Assembly (NCBI GenBank): GCA_030533415.1
Contig: JAUNJE010000002.1
Span: 24,927 to 88,926 of the forward strand
DNA: 64,000 nt
Direction of reading: 5' to 3'
DNA from: Eubacteriales bacterium
Lineage (GTDB): Bacteria; Bacillota; Clostridia; Oscillospirales; Oscillospiraceae
The notes beneath the pieces were generated by a model. That model was not told the DNA's origin. It ran no database searches and was given only the letters and a program-made list of their open reading frames with translations. The position numbers and the translations under genes were made by a program. Positions 42,120-51,006 of this stretch are shown here, piece after piece; position 1 is the first letter of the stretch, and the number at the start of each line of letters is the position of its first letter.

Positions 42120-43346
42120 GTGGAAGTCAGTGAAAAAATAGAAGTCCTCATGGAAATCATTCACTGTACCTGTCCTCTGGATTACTGGCTGTATGCCCCG
42201 GATGGAACGCTCATTCGCAGTACTTCCGACACAGAACATATGCTGGATGTGATTTTGAAGAGAACGGAATGCTTTGCGTACCTGCGCAGTACCATTGAAC
42301 GGACTCCGGTCATTCTGGCAGGAAAGCGGAATGTCCGCTGGATTGCCGTGAAGCAGGAACGCGGCGGTGAAATTACCGCGTATCATATCCTGGGGCCGTT
42401 TCTTTCCAGCAGCATCCCAGACGGGGGAGCGGACCTCCTTGTTCCGGAGCAAAGCAAAAACTATCCGCAGCAGTGGATCCAGAGGCTGACGGAGATTCTG
42501 AATGGTCTCAGTATCATCCCCATTCAGAGCTTCACCCAATACGCTGTCATTCTGCACAAGCTGGTGAACGAGGAACTGGTGCCGGAAAGTAGCGTCCACC
42601 ATCAGCCAATCCCTACCCCGCATCAGTATCCCAGCACCGCAAAGGCAAATAAGAAAGCGCAGATCAAGGACAGAATGCTCGTTTATCTGGCGGAGCAGCA
42701 GTTGCTTCATGCCGTCAAAGAAGGGGACACCGATTCCGCCGCCGCAGCGTCCCTGATGGCGAAAAACCAGGTGGGCCGCATCCGGGAATATACCGGAGAT
42801 CCTCTGCTCAATTACAAGATTGCCTGCACCACGTTCATCGCTATCTGTGTCCGGGCTGCCATTGAAGGCGGGTTCTCACCTTCCCGTGCGTATCCCATTG
42901 GAGACAACTATATTCGGAAAATCTTTCAGGCAACCAATCCGGAGTATATTGCAGAGCTGAAAAACCATATGTATTTCGACTTTGTTTCCTATGTCCATGA
43001 GCTCCGCGTAAACCCAACCTACTCCAAAGCGGTTCAGTCCTGCTGCGACTATATTCAATTGCATCCGGCGGAAGCGCTCAGCATTGAATTTCTGGCGGGT
43101 CGGCTGGGCTATTCCAAATACTATCTGTCCGCCCTCTTTAAAAAGGAAACCGGCTGCTCCATCGGCGATTACATTAAAATCGCACGGGTAGAACGGGCCA
43201 AGGTTCTGCTGGCTTCTACGAATATAAATGTGGAAAGCATCTGGGAGACGGTGGGTTTTTCTTCCCGGTCCGTATTTGGAAAAGCGTTCCACTCAGTTGT
43301 AGGAATGACGCCCCGGGAATACAGAGAGCAGAAGCTCAGACTCTGA
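42120..43346 (+). CDS. AraC-family regulator of the island catabolic genes
   Basis: A 408-residue regulator starting at a GTG with AAAGGGGGTG before it. The N-terminal ~290 residues form an effector domain (PLDYWLYAPDGTLIRSTSDT) of the kind seen in Clostridial AraC proteins. The C-terminal ~100 residues hold the two AraC helix-turn-helix motifs (LSIEFLAGRLGYSKYYLSAL, NVESIWETVGFSSRSVFGKA, VVGMTPREYREQK). It is transcribed away from the lrgAB operon and toward the lipoprotein/transporter/glycosidase genes, and so is well placed to induce both sets when the substrate is present. Confidence 0.9.
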   Translation: MEVSEKIEVLMEIIHCTCPLDYWLYAPDGTLIRSTSDTEHMLDVILKRTECFAYLRSTIERTPVILAGKRNVRWIAVKQERGGEITAYHILGPFLSSSIPDGGADLLVPEQSKNYPQQWIQRLTEILNGLSIIPIQSFTQYAVILHKLVNEELVPESSVHHQPIPTPHQYPSTAKANKKAQIKDRMLVYLAEQQLLHAVKEGDTDSAAAASLMAKNQVGRIREYTGDPLLNYKIACTTFIAICVRAAIEGGFSPSRAYPIGDNYIRKIFQATNPEYIAELKNHMYFDFVSYVHELRVNPTYSKAVQSCCDYIQLHPAEALSIEFLAGRLGYSKYYLSALFKKETGCSIGDYIKIARVERAKVLLASTNINVESIWETVGFSSRSVFGKAFHSVVGMTPREYREQKLRL

Positions 43347-43407
43347 TTTCTGCAAGGATATGATAGCACATCTGATTCTTTTCAAATAGTATTAAATTCC
43401 ATAAATT

Positions 43408-43452
43408 GCGTCAGAATTGCGTGTTATTAGAAATAAACTGTAATTCTGACGC
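43408..43452. promoter_or_regulatory. 11-bp inverted repeat upstream of lipoprotein gene
   Basis: GCGTCAGAATT (43408-43418) and AATTCTGACGC (43442-43452) are perfect inverted repeats 23 bp apart, between the AraC gene and the lipoprotein gene. They could be an operator for the AraC protein or a long-loop terminator of its gene; no T-run follows. Confidence 0.55.
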
Positions 43453-43573
43453 ATTTTCTGCAATTTGAGACTATCGCATTTTGGCATTCCTTTGTACTAT
43501 TATCTTACAAACACAGGCAATGCGGAATGTTCCGATTTTGCACCTGTGAAATAAGATTTACGGAGGAAATACC

Positions 43574-44215
43574 ATGAAAAAGACCTGCAAGAGAATCCTG
43601 ACAGCTGTTCTCACCTGCTGCCTGCTGCTGTGTCTGGCAGCCTGCGGCAGCAACGGCTCCACCGCCTCCACCGAGGCTCCCGCAAAGCCGGAATCAACCC
43701 TGTCCCGTTTTGACTATGTTGCCGATTTGCAGGGCAATACCGTCAACATGACCATTGCTCAGAACCTGAAAAGCGTCACAATTGAGATCACCAGCATGAA
43801 GCTGAATCTAACCGCCTTCTGCACCGTGGAGGACAACATTCTGACCCTGACCGAGCTGGCAGAGGGCAACGAGCAGTTCTACAAGGGCTTGTCCGCTACT
43901 CCTTACAAGCTGAACGAGGATGGCACTGCCGTTCCTTTCACCGGTGAAGAAGCACAGAGCAGCACCGGCTTGTCCCGTTATGATTATGTTGCTGATTTAC
44001 AGGGCAATACCGTAAACATGACCATTGCGCAGAATTTGAAGAGCGTCAAGATTGAAATCGCCAGTATGAATCTGGATCTGACCGCTTACTGCACTGTTGA
44101 AGGCAATGTTCTGACTCTGACCGAGCTGGCTGAAGGCAATGAGCAGTTTTACAAGGGCCTGTCCGCCACTCCTTATGTTCTCAACGAGGATGGCACTGCC
44201 GTACCTCAGAGCTAA
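43574..44215 (+). CDS. Lipoprotein with a tandemly duplicated domain
   Basis: A 213-residue lipoprotein. The signal peptide ends at lipobox CLAAC (Cys24), followed by a Ser/Thr/Ala/Pro linker. Two copies of a ~78-residue domain, starting LSRFDYVADLQGNTVNMTIA and LSRYDYVADLQGNTVNMTIA, lie at residues ~43-121 and ~133-211. They are spaced exactly 90 residues and ~88% identical. The fold is not recognised; its beta-rich pattern suggests a small binding domain exposed on the cell surface. CGGAGG precedes the ATG. It is followed by the GPH transporter, so it may capture substrate for it. Confidence 0.8.
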   Translation: MKKTCKRILTAVLTCCLLLCLAACGSNGSTASTEAPAKPESTLSRFDYVADLQGNTVNMTIAQNLKSVTIEITSMKLNLTAFCTVEDNILTLTELAEGNEQFYKGLSATPYKLNEDGTAVPFTGEEAQSSTGLSRYDYVADLQGNTVNMTIAQNLKSVKIEIASMNLDLTAYCTVEGNVLTLTELAEGNEQFYKGLSATPYVLNEDGTAVPQS

Positions 44216-44252
44216 TGCGTGCTTCTTATCTGACAAATAATTTCCTGGAGGT

Positions 44253-45776
44253 ATGACTGTGAATCTAAAGAAAATCTTCGGCGGCATGAAGGGCTCCAAC
44301 GACCCCAGATACCGCACCGCAAAACCCTTTGAAATGTTCCTGGCACCGGCTACAAGCGCCAGCAAGATGACCTTCTATGTCATGATGATGATGACGGGTT
44401 ATGTGGCGAACGCCGGCTTCGGTGTTGCGGTTATGCTGACCGGTATTCTTCTAACCGTAAAAACCTGGTTTGACGGGGTGACCGACCCCATTGTTGCCGC
44501 TATTTTTGATAAGGTAAAGGTTGGCAAGGCCGGTAAAATCCGCCTGTTCCTGTTGACCGGTTATCTGATCCAGGCAATTTCCGCTATTTTAATGTTCAAT
44601 GTTCTTTCCGGCAAGTTCACAGGCGTAACCGGTGTGGTCGTGTACATCACGCTGTATTTCCTGTTTGTTCTTGGCTATACGGTCATGTCGGTAGGCGGCG
44701 GCACCTCTATCAGTGCCATCCTTACAAATGATCCCAAACAGAGACCCTTCATGCAGTTTATTCAGATGGTCTACCAGTATATCGGGCCTCTGGGCATCAC
44801 CAATATCCTGAATCTGGTCGTTCTGCCCCGCTATAACAACCAGATCGATGCCACTATGCTTCGGGAAGCCTGCTTCTGGTACTGCGGCTTTGCGCTGATA
44901 TTCACTACCATGTCTCTCATCGGTTTGAGCAAAGTAGATACCCCCGAAGTATTGGGGAAATTGATGTCTGACGAGTCCGGTAAGCAGAAGAGCATCAAGG
45001 TCAAGGATATGCTGGCCATGGTGAAGGAGAACAAGCCCCTTCGCTGCTACATGATCACCGGTATTACCGACAAGATCGCCAGCAATACCAACAAGCAGCA
45101 GATTATTACCACTCTGCTCAATGGCATTCTAATCGGCAGCTACCAGACCGCCAATACCATCAATAACACCACTACCATAATCGGCTTTATCTTTGCGTTC
45201 CTTGGCGGTGTGTACCTTGCCAAATGGGGCGTCAAGAAAGCGACAAAAGTGATGTCCACACTTTGTATTTGCATCAATCTGGCAGCAGCGACCCTGTGTC
45301 TGATTCTCGGACCTTCCGGAATGGCAAAGATTGGCGCAGGCGGGCTGATTATGTACCTGTACATGGCAATGATGATGGGTCAGGCAGCCACCACCATGTG
45401 CCTGAATATCGCGGAAGGTATGATGCGGGCGGATGTCATTGACTACGAGCTATACCGTTCCGGCAACTTCATGCCCGGCATGGTCGGTGCGATTTACAGC
45501 TTTACTGAAAAGATTGTTGCTTCTTTCGGTGCGACAATTGCATCGATTGCGGTTGCCGCAATCGGCTACACCACAACCATGCCTCAGTTGGGCGACGACG
45601 CCACCTGGGCAGTCCTGTGGGTGGTGGAGATCATCGTATTTGGTCTGCCGATCCTTGGCTGGCTGGCCAATATTATCGCCATGAAGTTCTATGAGCTGGA
45701 CAAAGAACGCATGGTCGAGATCCAGACTGAAATTGCAGAAAAGAAGAAAATTGCAAGAAAGGCTATGTCCAAGTAA
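44253..45776 (+). CDS. GPH-family glycoside/cation symporter
   Basis: A 507-residue membrane protein with about 12 helices and the GPH (MelB/XynB-like) signature after helix 2, FDGVTDPIVAAIFDKVKVGK. Other typical parts are GGGTSISAILTNDPKQR and YELYRSGNFMPGMVGAIYSF. The family imports disaccharides, glucuronides and similar glycosides with Na+ or H+. CTGGAGG lies before the start. It is followed by a terminator and then by GH2 and GH43 genes, so it probably imports the oligosaccharide they cut. Confidence 0.85.
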   Translation: MTVNLKKIFGGMKGSNDPRYRTAKPFEMFLAPATSASKMTFYVMMMMTGYVANAGFGVAVMLTGILLTVKTWFDGVTDPIVAAIFDKVKVGKAGKIRLFLLTGYLIQAISAILMFNVLSGKFTGVTGVVVYITLYFLFVLGYTVMSVGGGTSISAILTNDPKQRPFMQFIQMVYQYIGPLGITNILNLVVLPRYNNQIDATMLREACFWYCGFALIFTTMSLIGLSKVDTPEVLGKLMSDESGKQKSIKVKDMLAMVKENKPLRCYMITGITDKIASNTNKQQIITTLLNGILIGSYQTANTINNTTTIIGFIFAFLGGVYLAKWGVKKATKVMSTLCICINLAAATLCLILGPSGMAKIGAGGLIMYLYMAMMMGQAATTMCLNIAEGMMRADVIDYELYRSGNFMPGMVGAIYSFTEKIVASFGATIASIAVAAIGYTTTMPQLGDDATWAVLWVVEIIVFGLPILGWLANIIAMKFYELDKERMVEIQTEIAEKKKIARKAMSK

Positions 45777-45801
45777 CCGTTCCGTTCATCTGGCATAAGT
45801 C

Positions 45802-45862
45802 ATAACCTCCTGTAAAACGAGGCACCAAACCGTTCGGCTCCGCTTACAGGAGGTTATTTTTC
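45802..45862 (+). terminator. Terminator after GPH transporter
   Basis: ATAACCTCCTGTAA (45802-45815) pairs perfectly with TTACAGGAGGTTAT (45844-45857), followed by TTTTC. The branch between the arms is 28 nt. Some read-through to the glycosidase genes is likely, as no promoter is evident after it. Confidence 0.7.
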
Positions 45863-45885
45863 AAAAATAATATGAGGTGACTATA

Positions 45886-48069
45886 ATGAGAAAAACCGAG
45901 CTACTAATGGACGGATGGGCATTTTCCAAGGATTTGGAAAGCTGGCAGACGGTGAATCTGCCCCATACCTGGAACTCCATCGATGGCACCGACGGCAAGA
46001 ATGACTATTACAGGGGCACCTGTTATTACGCCCGATATCTGAACAGGCCCACCCTGCACAGCGGCGAGCAGCTGTGGCTGGAAATCACCGGTGCGGCTAT
46101 GACCGCATCCGTCTGCGTCAACGGTGAAAAGCTGTGCACTCACGAGGGCGGTTACTCCACCTTCCGGGTGAATCTAACCGATGCCCTGACAAAGGAAGAA
46201 AATCAGCTCTCCATTTCCGTGGACAACGGAAAAAATGACCGGGTATATCCCCAGAAGGCGGACTTTACCTTCTATGGCGGCCTATACCGGCAAATGAAGC
46301 TGATTACCGTTCCCGCCGCCCACTTTGCGCTGGGATACTACGGCGGAAACGGGGTCCGAATTACTCCCATTCTTCGGGGAAGCAACGCGGAAGTCGCTGT
46401 AGAAACCTATGTGGAAGGTCCGGGAAAAACGGTAAGCATTACCGTGAACGGGGAAACCCAAGTTGTCCCCGTTCAGGGCGGCAGAGCCTCCGCGGCCTTT
46501 ACCATTGCAAATGCTCACCTTTGGAACGGTATTGAAGATCCCTATCTCTACACCTGCCTCTGCGAGCTGGACAGCGGCGATGCCGTAAAAACCCAATTCG
46601 GCTGCCGCAGCATCGGATTTGATCCGGAGAAGGGCTTCTTGCTCAACGGCAAGCCCTACCGCCTGTGTGGTGCGGCCCGGCATCAAGACCGGGAGGGTCT
46701 GGGCAGTGCCTTGACCGCAAGGGAGCATGAAGAGGATATTGCCATGATGCTGGAAATGGGCGCCAATACCGTTCGCCTTGCCCACTATCAGCACGACCAG
46801 TATTTCTATGACCTGTGCGATGAAAAGGGCCTGATTGTCTGGGCAGAGATTCCTTACATCACCGAGCATCTGCCCAATGCCAGACAGAACAGTCTGTCCC
46901 AGATGCGGGAGCTGGTGATTCAGAACTACAATCACCCCTCCATTATCTGCTGGGGCCTCTCCAATGAAATCACCGCCACCGGCGGCGTGAATGAGGATAT
47001 GGTGGAAAACCACAAGCTGCTGAATGACCTGTGCCACCGGCTGGACCCAACCCGCCCCACCACCATGGCTCACGCATTCATGCTGGACGGCGATGACCCC
47101 TTCGTTATGCTGCCGGACATCCGAAGCTACAACCTGTACTACGGCTGGTATATTGGCGAACTGGTGCAGAATGACGAGTGGTTCGATGCCTTCCATGCCG
47201 CCCACCCGGAGGCAGTCATCGGCCTGTCCGAATACGGTGCGGACGCCAACCCCGCTTACCAGAGTGCCAAGCCCGAAAAGGGCGACTGGAGCGAGAGCTA
47301 TCAGGCAGTTTACCATGAGCATATGCTGAAAATGTGGCAGGAACGGCCCTACATCTGGGCAATGCACTGCTGGAACATGTTCGACTTCGGAGCCGACGGC
47401 CGCAACGAGGGCGGCAAGCCCGGCCAGAACCAAAAGGGCCTGGTCACCTTCGACCGGAAGACAAGGAAGGATGCGTTTTATATCTACAAGGCATATCTGA
47501 GCAAGGAGCCCTTTGTCCACCTGTGTGGAAGCCGTTATGTCAACCGCCACGAAAGCGAGACTGAAATCAAGGTCTACTCCAATCAGAGTACAGTGACGCT
47601 GTATATGGACGGCCAGAAAATCGGCACCCAGACGGCGGATAAGATTTTCCGCTTTCAAGTAGCCATCACCGGTGAGCATACCTTTCAGGCTGTCTCCGGT
47701 GCCTGCACCGACACCATGACCATCCGCCACACCGAGAAGGCCGATGCCTCCTACCGCCTGGAGGGGGAAGAAATCGTTAACTGGTTCGATAAGCCGGAAG
47801 CAGTAATGAAGGAAGGCTTCTATTCCATTATGGACTCCATGGAAGCACTGAAACAGAATCCCCGCACCGCCGCCATTCTGACCAAGGTCATGGAACGGGC
47901 CAGAGCTTCCTACGGTGATGTAGCAAAAAATGTAAAATTGCCCGAAGCGGTTCAGCGGCAGATGGACAAGATGCCCCTGCAGAAGCTCTTTAAGCAGGCG
48001 GGCAAATCCATCCCAGCGGATATGATTGCTCAGATCAACGGTCTGCTGAATCAGATTCCCAGGGAATAA
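45886..48069 (+). CDS. Glycoside hydrolase family 2 (beta-galactosidase/glucuronidase-like)
   Basis: A 727-residue GH2 enzyme. The N-terminal sugar-binding jelly roll includes VNLPHTWNSIDGTDGKNDYY and RGTCYYARYL. The immunoglobulin-like domain is followed by the TIM barrel with the acid/base glutamate in CWGLSNEITATGG and the nucleophile in IGLSEYGADANP, and a C-terminal Ig-like region (VTLYMDGQKIGTQ). No signal peptide, so it is cytoplasmic. GAGGTGACT precedes the ATG at 45886. The exact sugar cannot be told from sequence; beta-galactosidase is the usual annotation. Confidence 0.9.
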   Translation: MRKTELLMDGWAFSKDLESWQTVNLPHTWNSIDGTDGKNDYYRGTCYYARYLNRPTLHSGEQLWLEITGAAMTASVCVNGEKLCTHEGGYSTFRVNLTDALTKEENQLSISVDNGKNDRVYPQKADFTFYGGLYRQMKLITVPAAHFALGYYGGNGVRITPILRGSNAEVAVETYVEGPGKTVSITVNGETQVVPVQGGRASAAFTIANAHLWNGIEDPYLYTCLCELDSGDAVKTQFGCRSIGFDPEKGFLLNGKPYRLCGAARHQDREGLGSALTAREHEEDIAMMLEMGANTVRLAHYQHDQYFYDLCDEKGLIVWAEIPYITEHLPNARQNSLSQMRELVIQNYNHPSIICWGLSNEITATGGVNEDMVENHKLLNDLCHRLDPTRPTTMAHAFMLDGDDPFVMLPDIRSYNLYYGWYIGELVQNDEWFDAFHAAHPEAVIGLSEYGADANPAYQSAKPEKGDWSESYQAVYHEHMLKMWQERPYIWAMHCWNMFDFGADGRNEGGKPGQNQKGLVTFDRKTRKDAFYIYKAYLSKEPFVHLCGSRYVNRHESETEIKVYSNQSTVTLYMDGQKIGTQTADKIFRFQVAITGEHTFQAVSGACTDTMTIRHTEKADASYRLEGEEIVNWFDKPEAVMKEGFYSIMDSMEALKQNPRTAAILTKVMERARASYGDVAKNVKLPEAVQRQMDKMPLQKLFKQAGKSIPADMIAQINGLLNQIPRE

Positions 48070-48085
48070 GAAGAAAGGAAAATCA

Positions 48086-49531
48086 ATGACAACCGTATAC
48101 AATCCTTATTTACCCAGCTATGAGTATGTGCCTGACGGGGAGCCCCACATATTCGGAGACCGGCTGTATGTATTCGGTAGCCATGACGCCTTTGGCGCGG
48201 ATGCGTTCTGCGTGAACAATTATGTCTGCTACTCCGCGCCTCTGGACGATTTGGGCGCATGGCGCTTTGATGGCTATATTTTTGACAAAGCCACAGATCC
48301 GCTGAACCCAAACAATGAAATGTATATGAATGCCCCAGATGTATGCCAGGGCCCGGATGGACGGTATTATCTGTATTATCAGCTCCACCGGCTCCCGGTT
48401 ACCAGTGTAGCAGTTGCCGAAAAGCCGGAAGGTCCCTATACCTTCTATGGCCATGTAAAGCACCCGGACGGTACCCTCTATGGCAAGGTTCCGGGAGATG
48501 CCTTCAACTTTGATCCCGGTATGCTGGTGGATGATGACGGCAGAGTGTATATGTACACCGGTTTCTCCCCTTCGGCGGGCATGATGCGTACCGTCATGAC
48601 CCGGATGGGTGTGAAGCTGGATGGCGGCACCGTGGTGGAGCTGGAAGCAGATATGCTGACCCTGAAGGGGGAACCCAAGGCCACCGTTCCCGGTGAACTG
48701 TTTGCAGCGGATACTGGCTTTGAGGGCCATGGTTTTTACGAGGCCAGCAGCCCCAGGAAAATCGGCAGACGGTATTATCTGGTTTATTCCTCCATCCTCA
48801 GCCATGAGCTGTGCTATGCGGTTTCCGATTCTCCCATGGGTACATGGCACTATGGCGGCACCATCGTCAGCATCGGTGACATCGGCCTACCCGGTGTTTC
48901 CGAAACCTTCGCCCGGAATTTCACCGGCAATACCCACGGTGGCCTGGTAGAAGTGAAAGGCCAGTGGTATGTATTCTACCACCGGCAGACCAACCAGCAG
49001 ATGTGTGCACGGCAGGGCTGCGCCGAGAGAATCACCATTCTGCCCGATGGTTCTATCCCTCAGGCAGAGATCACTTCCTGTGGCCTGAATGACGGCCCGC
49101 TGCCTGCCCAGGGAAGTTTTGAAGCCCGCATAGCCTGCAATCTCTGGGGCAAGAAGGGCACCTTCGCCTACAAGCAGCCTCACCACAGCGAGCCGGACTA
49201 TCCCTATTTCACCCAGACCGGCGCGGATCGTGAGGAAAACGGCGACCAGTACATAGCGAATATGACTGACGGCAGCACAGCAGGCTTTAAGTATTTTACC
49301 TTCGACGGCAGAGAAATCGGCTTCACTGTCACTGCCAGAGGCACCGCCGAGGGGAATCTCGCTGTTGGGCTGAAAGCAGACAAAGAACCCATCGTCCGGA
49401 TTCCGGTTCATCCGGCGGACAGCTGGCAGAGCTTTCACACCGTGCTGCCCGCAGTGGAAGGCACCCATGCGCTGTACCTCCGGTTTGAAGGTCAGGGCAG
49501 TTTGGATTTGAACACCATCTGCTTTGGCTAA
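48086..49531 (+). CDS. Glycoside hydrolase family 43
   Basis: A 481-residue five-bladed-propeller GH43 enzyme with a C-terminal beta-sandwich that resembles a CBM6-type domain (~355-480). Motifs include YVPDGEPHIFGDRLYVFGSH (catalytic base Asp), NAPDVCQGPDGRYYLYY, GHGFYEASSPRKIGRRYYLV (Glu acid) and GNTHGGLVEVKGQWYVFYHR. GH43 enzymes remove arabinose or xylose from plant polysaccharides. No signal peptide. It starts 17 bp after the GH2 gene with AAGAAAGG before the ATG, so the two act on the same imported oligosaccharide. Confidence 0.9.
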   Translation: MTTVYNPYLPSYEYVPDGEPHIFGDRLYVFGSHDAFGADAFCVNNYVCYSAPLDDLGAWRFDGYIFDKATDPLNPNNEMYMNAPDVCQGPDGRYYLYYQLHRLPVTSVAVAEKPEGPYTFYGHVKHPDGTLYGKVPGDAFNFDPGMLVDDDGRVYMYTGFSPSAGMMRTVMTRMGVKLDGGTVVELEADMLTLKGEPKATVPGELFAADTGFEGHGFYEASSPRKIGRRYYLVYSSILSHELCYAVSDSPMGTWHYGGTIVSIGDIGLPGVSETFARNFTGNTHGGLVEVKGQWYVFYHRQTNQQMCARQGCAERITILPDGSIPQAEITSCGLNDGPLPAQGSFEARIACNLWGKKGTFAYKQPHHSEPDYPYFTQTGADREENGDQYIANMTDGSTAGFKYFTFDGREIGFTVTARGTAEGNLAVGLKADKEPIVRIPVHPADSWQSFHTVLPAVEGTHALYLRFEGQGSLDLNTICFG

Positions 49532-49568
49532 ACCGGCGCCCCTTATTTCAAAATAAAGGAGCATTTCC

Positions 49569-50918
49569 ATGAACCGCAAACAAGAAATCCTATTCAGAGA
49601 ATCCACCGTATGGAAAGCCATTTTCGCCATGGCAATCCCGGCAATGATTAACATCCTGGTCATGATCCTCTACAACATAGCAGACATGTTCTTCATCGGC
49701 CAGCTGGGCAGCAGCGCCCAGGTTGCGGCGGTATCCATATCCTCACCGGTTTTTACCATGATGATGGCCTTCGGCTCCATGATCGGCGGTGGCGGCTGTG
49801 CGTTGATTGCCAGAACTCTGGGTGCAAAGGATATTCAGCATGTCAGCCTGTATTCCAGCCTCTGCTGCTGGGGCAGCGTCCTGATTGGTGCTGTTTTTGC
49901 AGTGGTTGTGCTGCTGTTTCAGAATCCCATTTTGAAAATGCTGGGTGCCAACGAGGAAATCTGGGAGCATGCCAGAACCTACCTAAGCATTCTGGCTCTG
50001 GGTGCTCCCATTATGATTTTCACCACTTCCATGGGCAACGTGGTACGCTCCGAGGGTGCAGTGAAGGAAGGCATGACCGGAAACCTGATTTCTACCGTGA
50101 CCAATGTGGTGCTGGATCCGCTGTTCATTCTGGTGTTTCGCTGGGGGGTAGCCGGTGCTGCCGTGGCAACGGTTATCGGTAATATCGCCGGTGCGGCATA
50201 TCTGATTCACTACATTCTCTGCAAAGGCTCCCATTTGAGCCTTTCTCCCAAGCTGGCAGCCATGGTTCCCGGCGATTTCCGCAAGGTCATTGCCATCGGT
50301 CTGCCCAACGGCACCAATAACATCCTTTCCAGTGTTTCTGCGGCGCTGGCAAATAATCTTCTGGTCACCTATGGTACGGTTGCCGTTGCCGCTATGGCGG
50401 CTTCCGGAAAATCCACCACCATTATTTCCATGATTCAGATGGGCATCTGCATGGGTGTCCAGCCTTTGATGGCTTACAGCTACGGCGCAAAGAATCTTCC
50501 AAGAATCCGGGAAACCGTCAAAAAGTTGGGAATTCTGACCTTCAGCTTTGGTCTTGCCACTACGCTGCTGTGCTTCTTCCAGAGTAAAAATATCATCCAC
50601 CTGTTCTTGAAGGATCCCAGCGCTTTGGATCTGGGTACGCAAATGATTCGTCTGCGGGTGCTGACGGGTCCCATCCTGGGCTTCTACTACATCAGCTCCA
50701 ACTTCCTGCAGGCCTCCGGCAACGCAAAGATGTCCATGCTGGTTTCACTGCTGCGGCAGGGAATCTTTTTCATCCCACTAATCTATGTGATGAACGCCAT
50801 GTTTGGCGTAACCGGCAACATCTGCGCCCACATCGCCGCAGATGCTTTGGCAGCTCTGGCAGGCGTGATTCTGGCGGTAAGGCAATATCGGATTCTGCAC
50901 AAAACACTTTCAGTTTAA
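49569..50918 (+). CDS. MATE-family efflux transporter
   Basis: A 449-residue protein with 12 predicted helices in the two-bundle MATE arrangement (MAIPAMINILVMILYNIADM, GMGNVVRSEGAV-like loop TSMGNVVRSEGAVKEGMTGN, and IGLPNGTNNILSSVSAALAN). MATE proteins expel drugs or metabolites in exchange for Na+ or H+. AAAGGAGC precedes the ATG. It follows the glycosidase genes by 38 bp and may export an unusable aglycone released from the imported glycoside; that link is inference. Confidence 0.9.
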   Translation: MNRKQEILFRESTVWKAIFAMAIPAMINILVMILYNIADMFFIGQLGSSAQVAAVSISSPVFTMMMAFGSMIGGGGCALIARTLGAKDIQHVSLYSSLCCWGSVLIGAVFAVVVLLFQNPILKMLGANEEIWEHARTYLSILALGAPIMIFTTSMGNVVRSEGAVKEGMTGNLISTVTNVVLDPLFILVFRWGVAGAAVATVIGNIAGAAYLIHYILCKGSHLSLSPKLAAMVPGDFRKVIAIGLPNGTNNILSSVSAALANNLLVTYGTVAVAAMAASGKSTTIISMIQMGICMGVQPLMAYSYGAKNLPRIRETVKKLGILTFSFGLATTLLCFFQSKNIIHLFLKDPSALDLGTQMIRLRVLTGPILGFYYISSNFLQASGNAKMSMLVSLLRQGIFFIPLIYVMNAMFGVTGNICAHIAADALAALAGVILAVRQYRILHKTLSV

Positions 50919-50925
50919 CAATTCT

Positions 50926-50968
50926 CAAACGCAATCCCAAAACTCCGTAAACAAAAGAATCATATAAT
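50926..50968 (+). promoter_or_regulatory. Promoter of reductase gene with AAAC repeats
   Basis: CAAAC at 50926, CAAAAC at 50938 and TAAAC at 50948 precede TATAAT (50963-50968). The last AAAC begins 14 bp before the -10, as at 52104 in the two-component promoter, and both start with TTAACAATTCT-like sequence. It looks like a site for an OmpR-type regulator. Confidence 0.6.
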
Positions 50969-51006
50969 TCCTCCATCAAAAGAAATTGAGATGGAGGAAT
51001 TCAATT

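Noticed and set aside
43997-44365. 122-codon minus-strand frame over the lipoprotein and transporter genes
   Set aside because: Antisense of two well-supported genes without any independent evidence.
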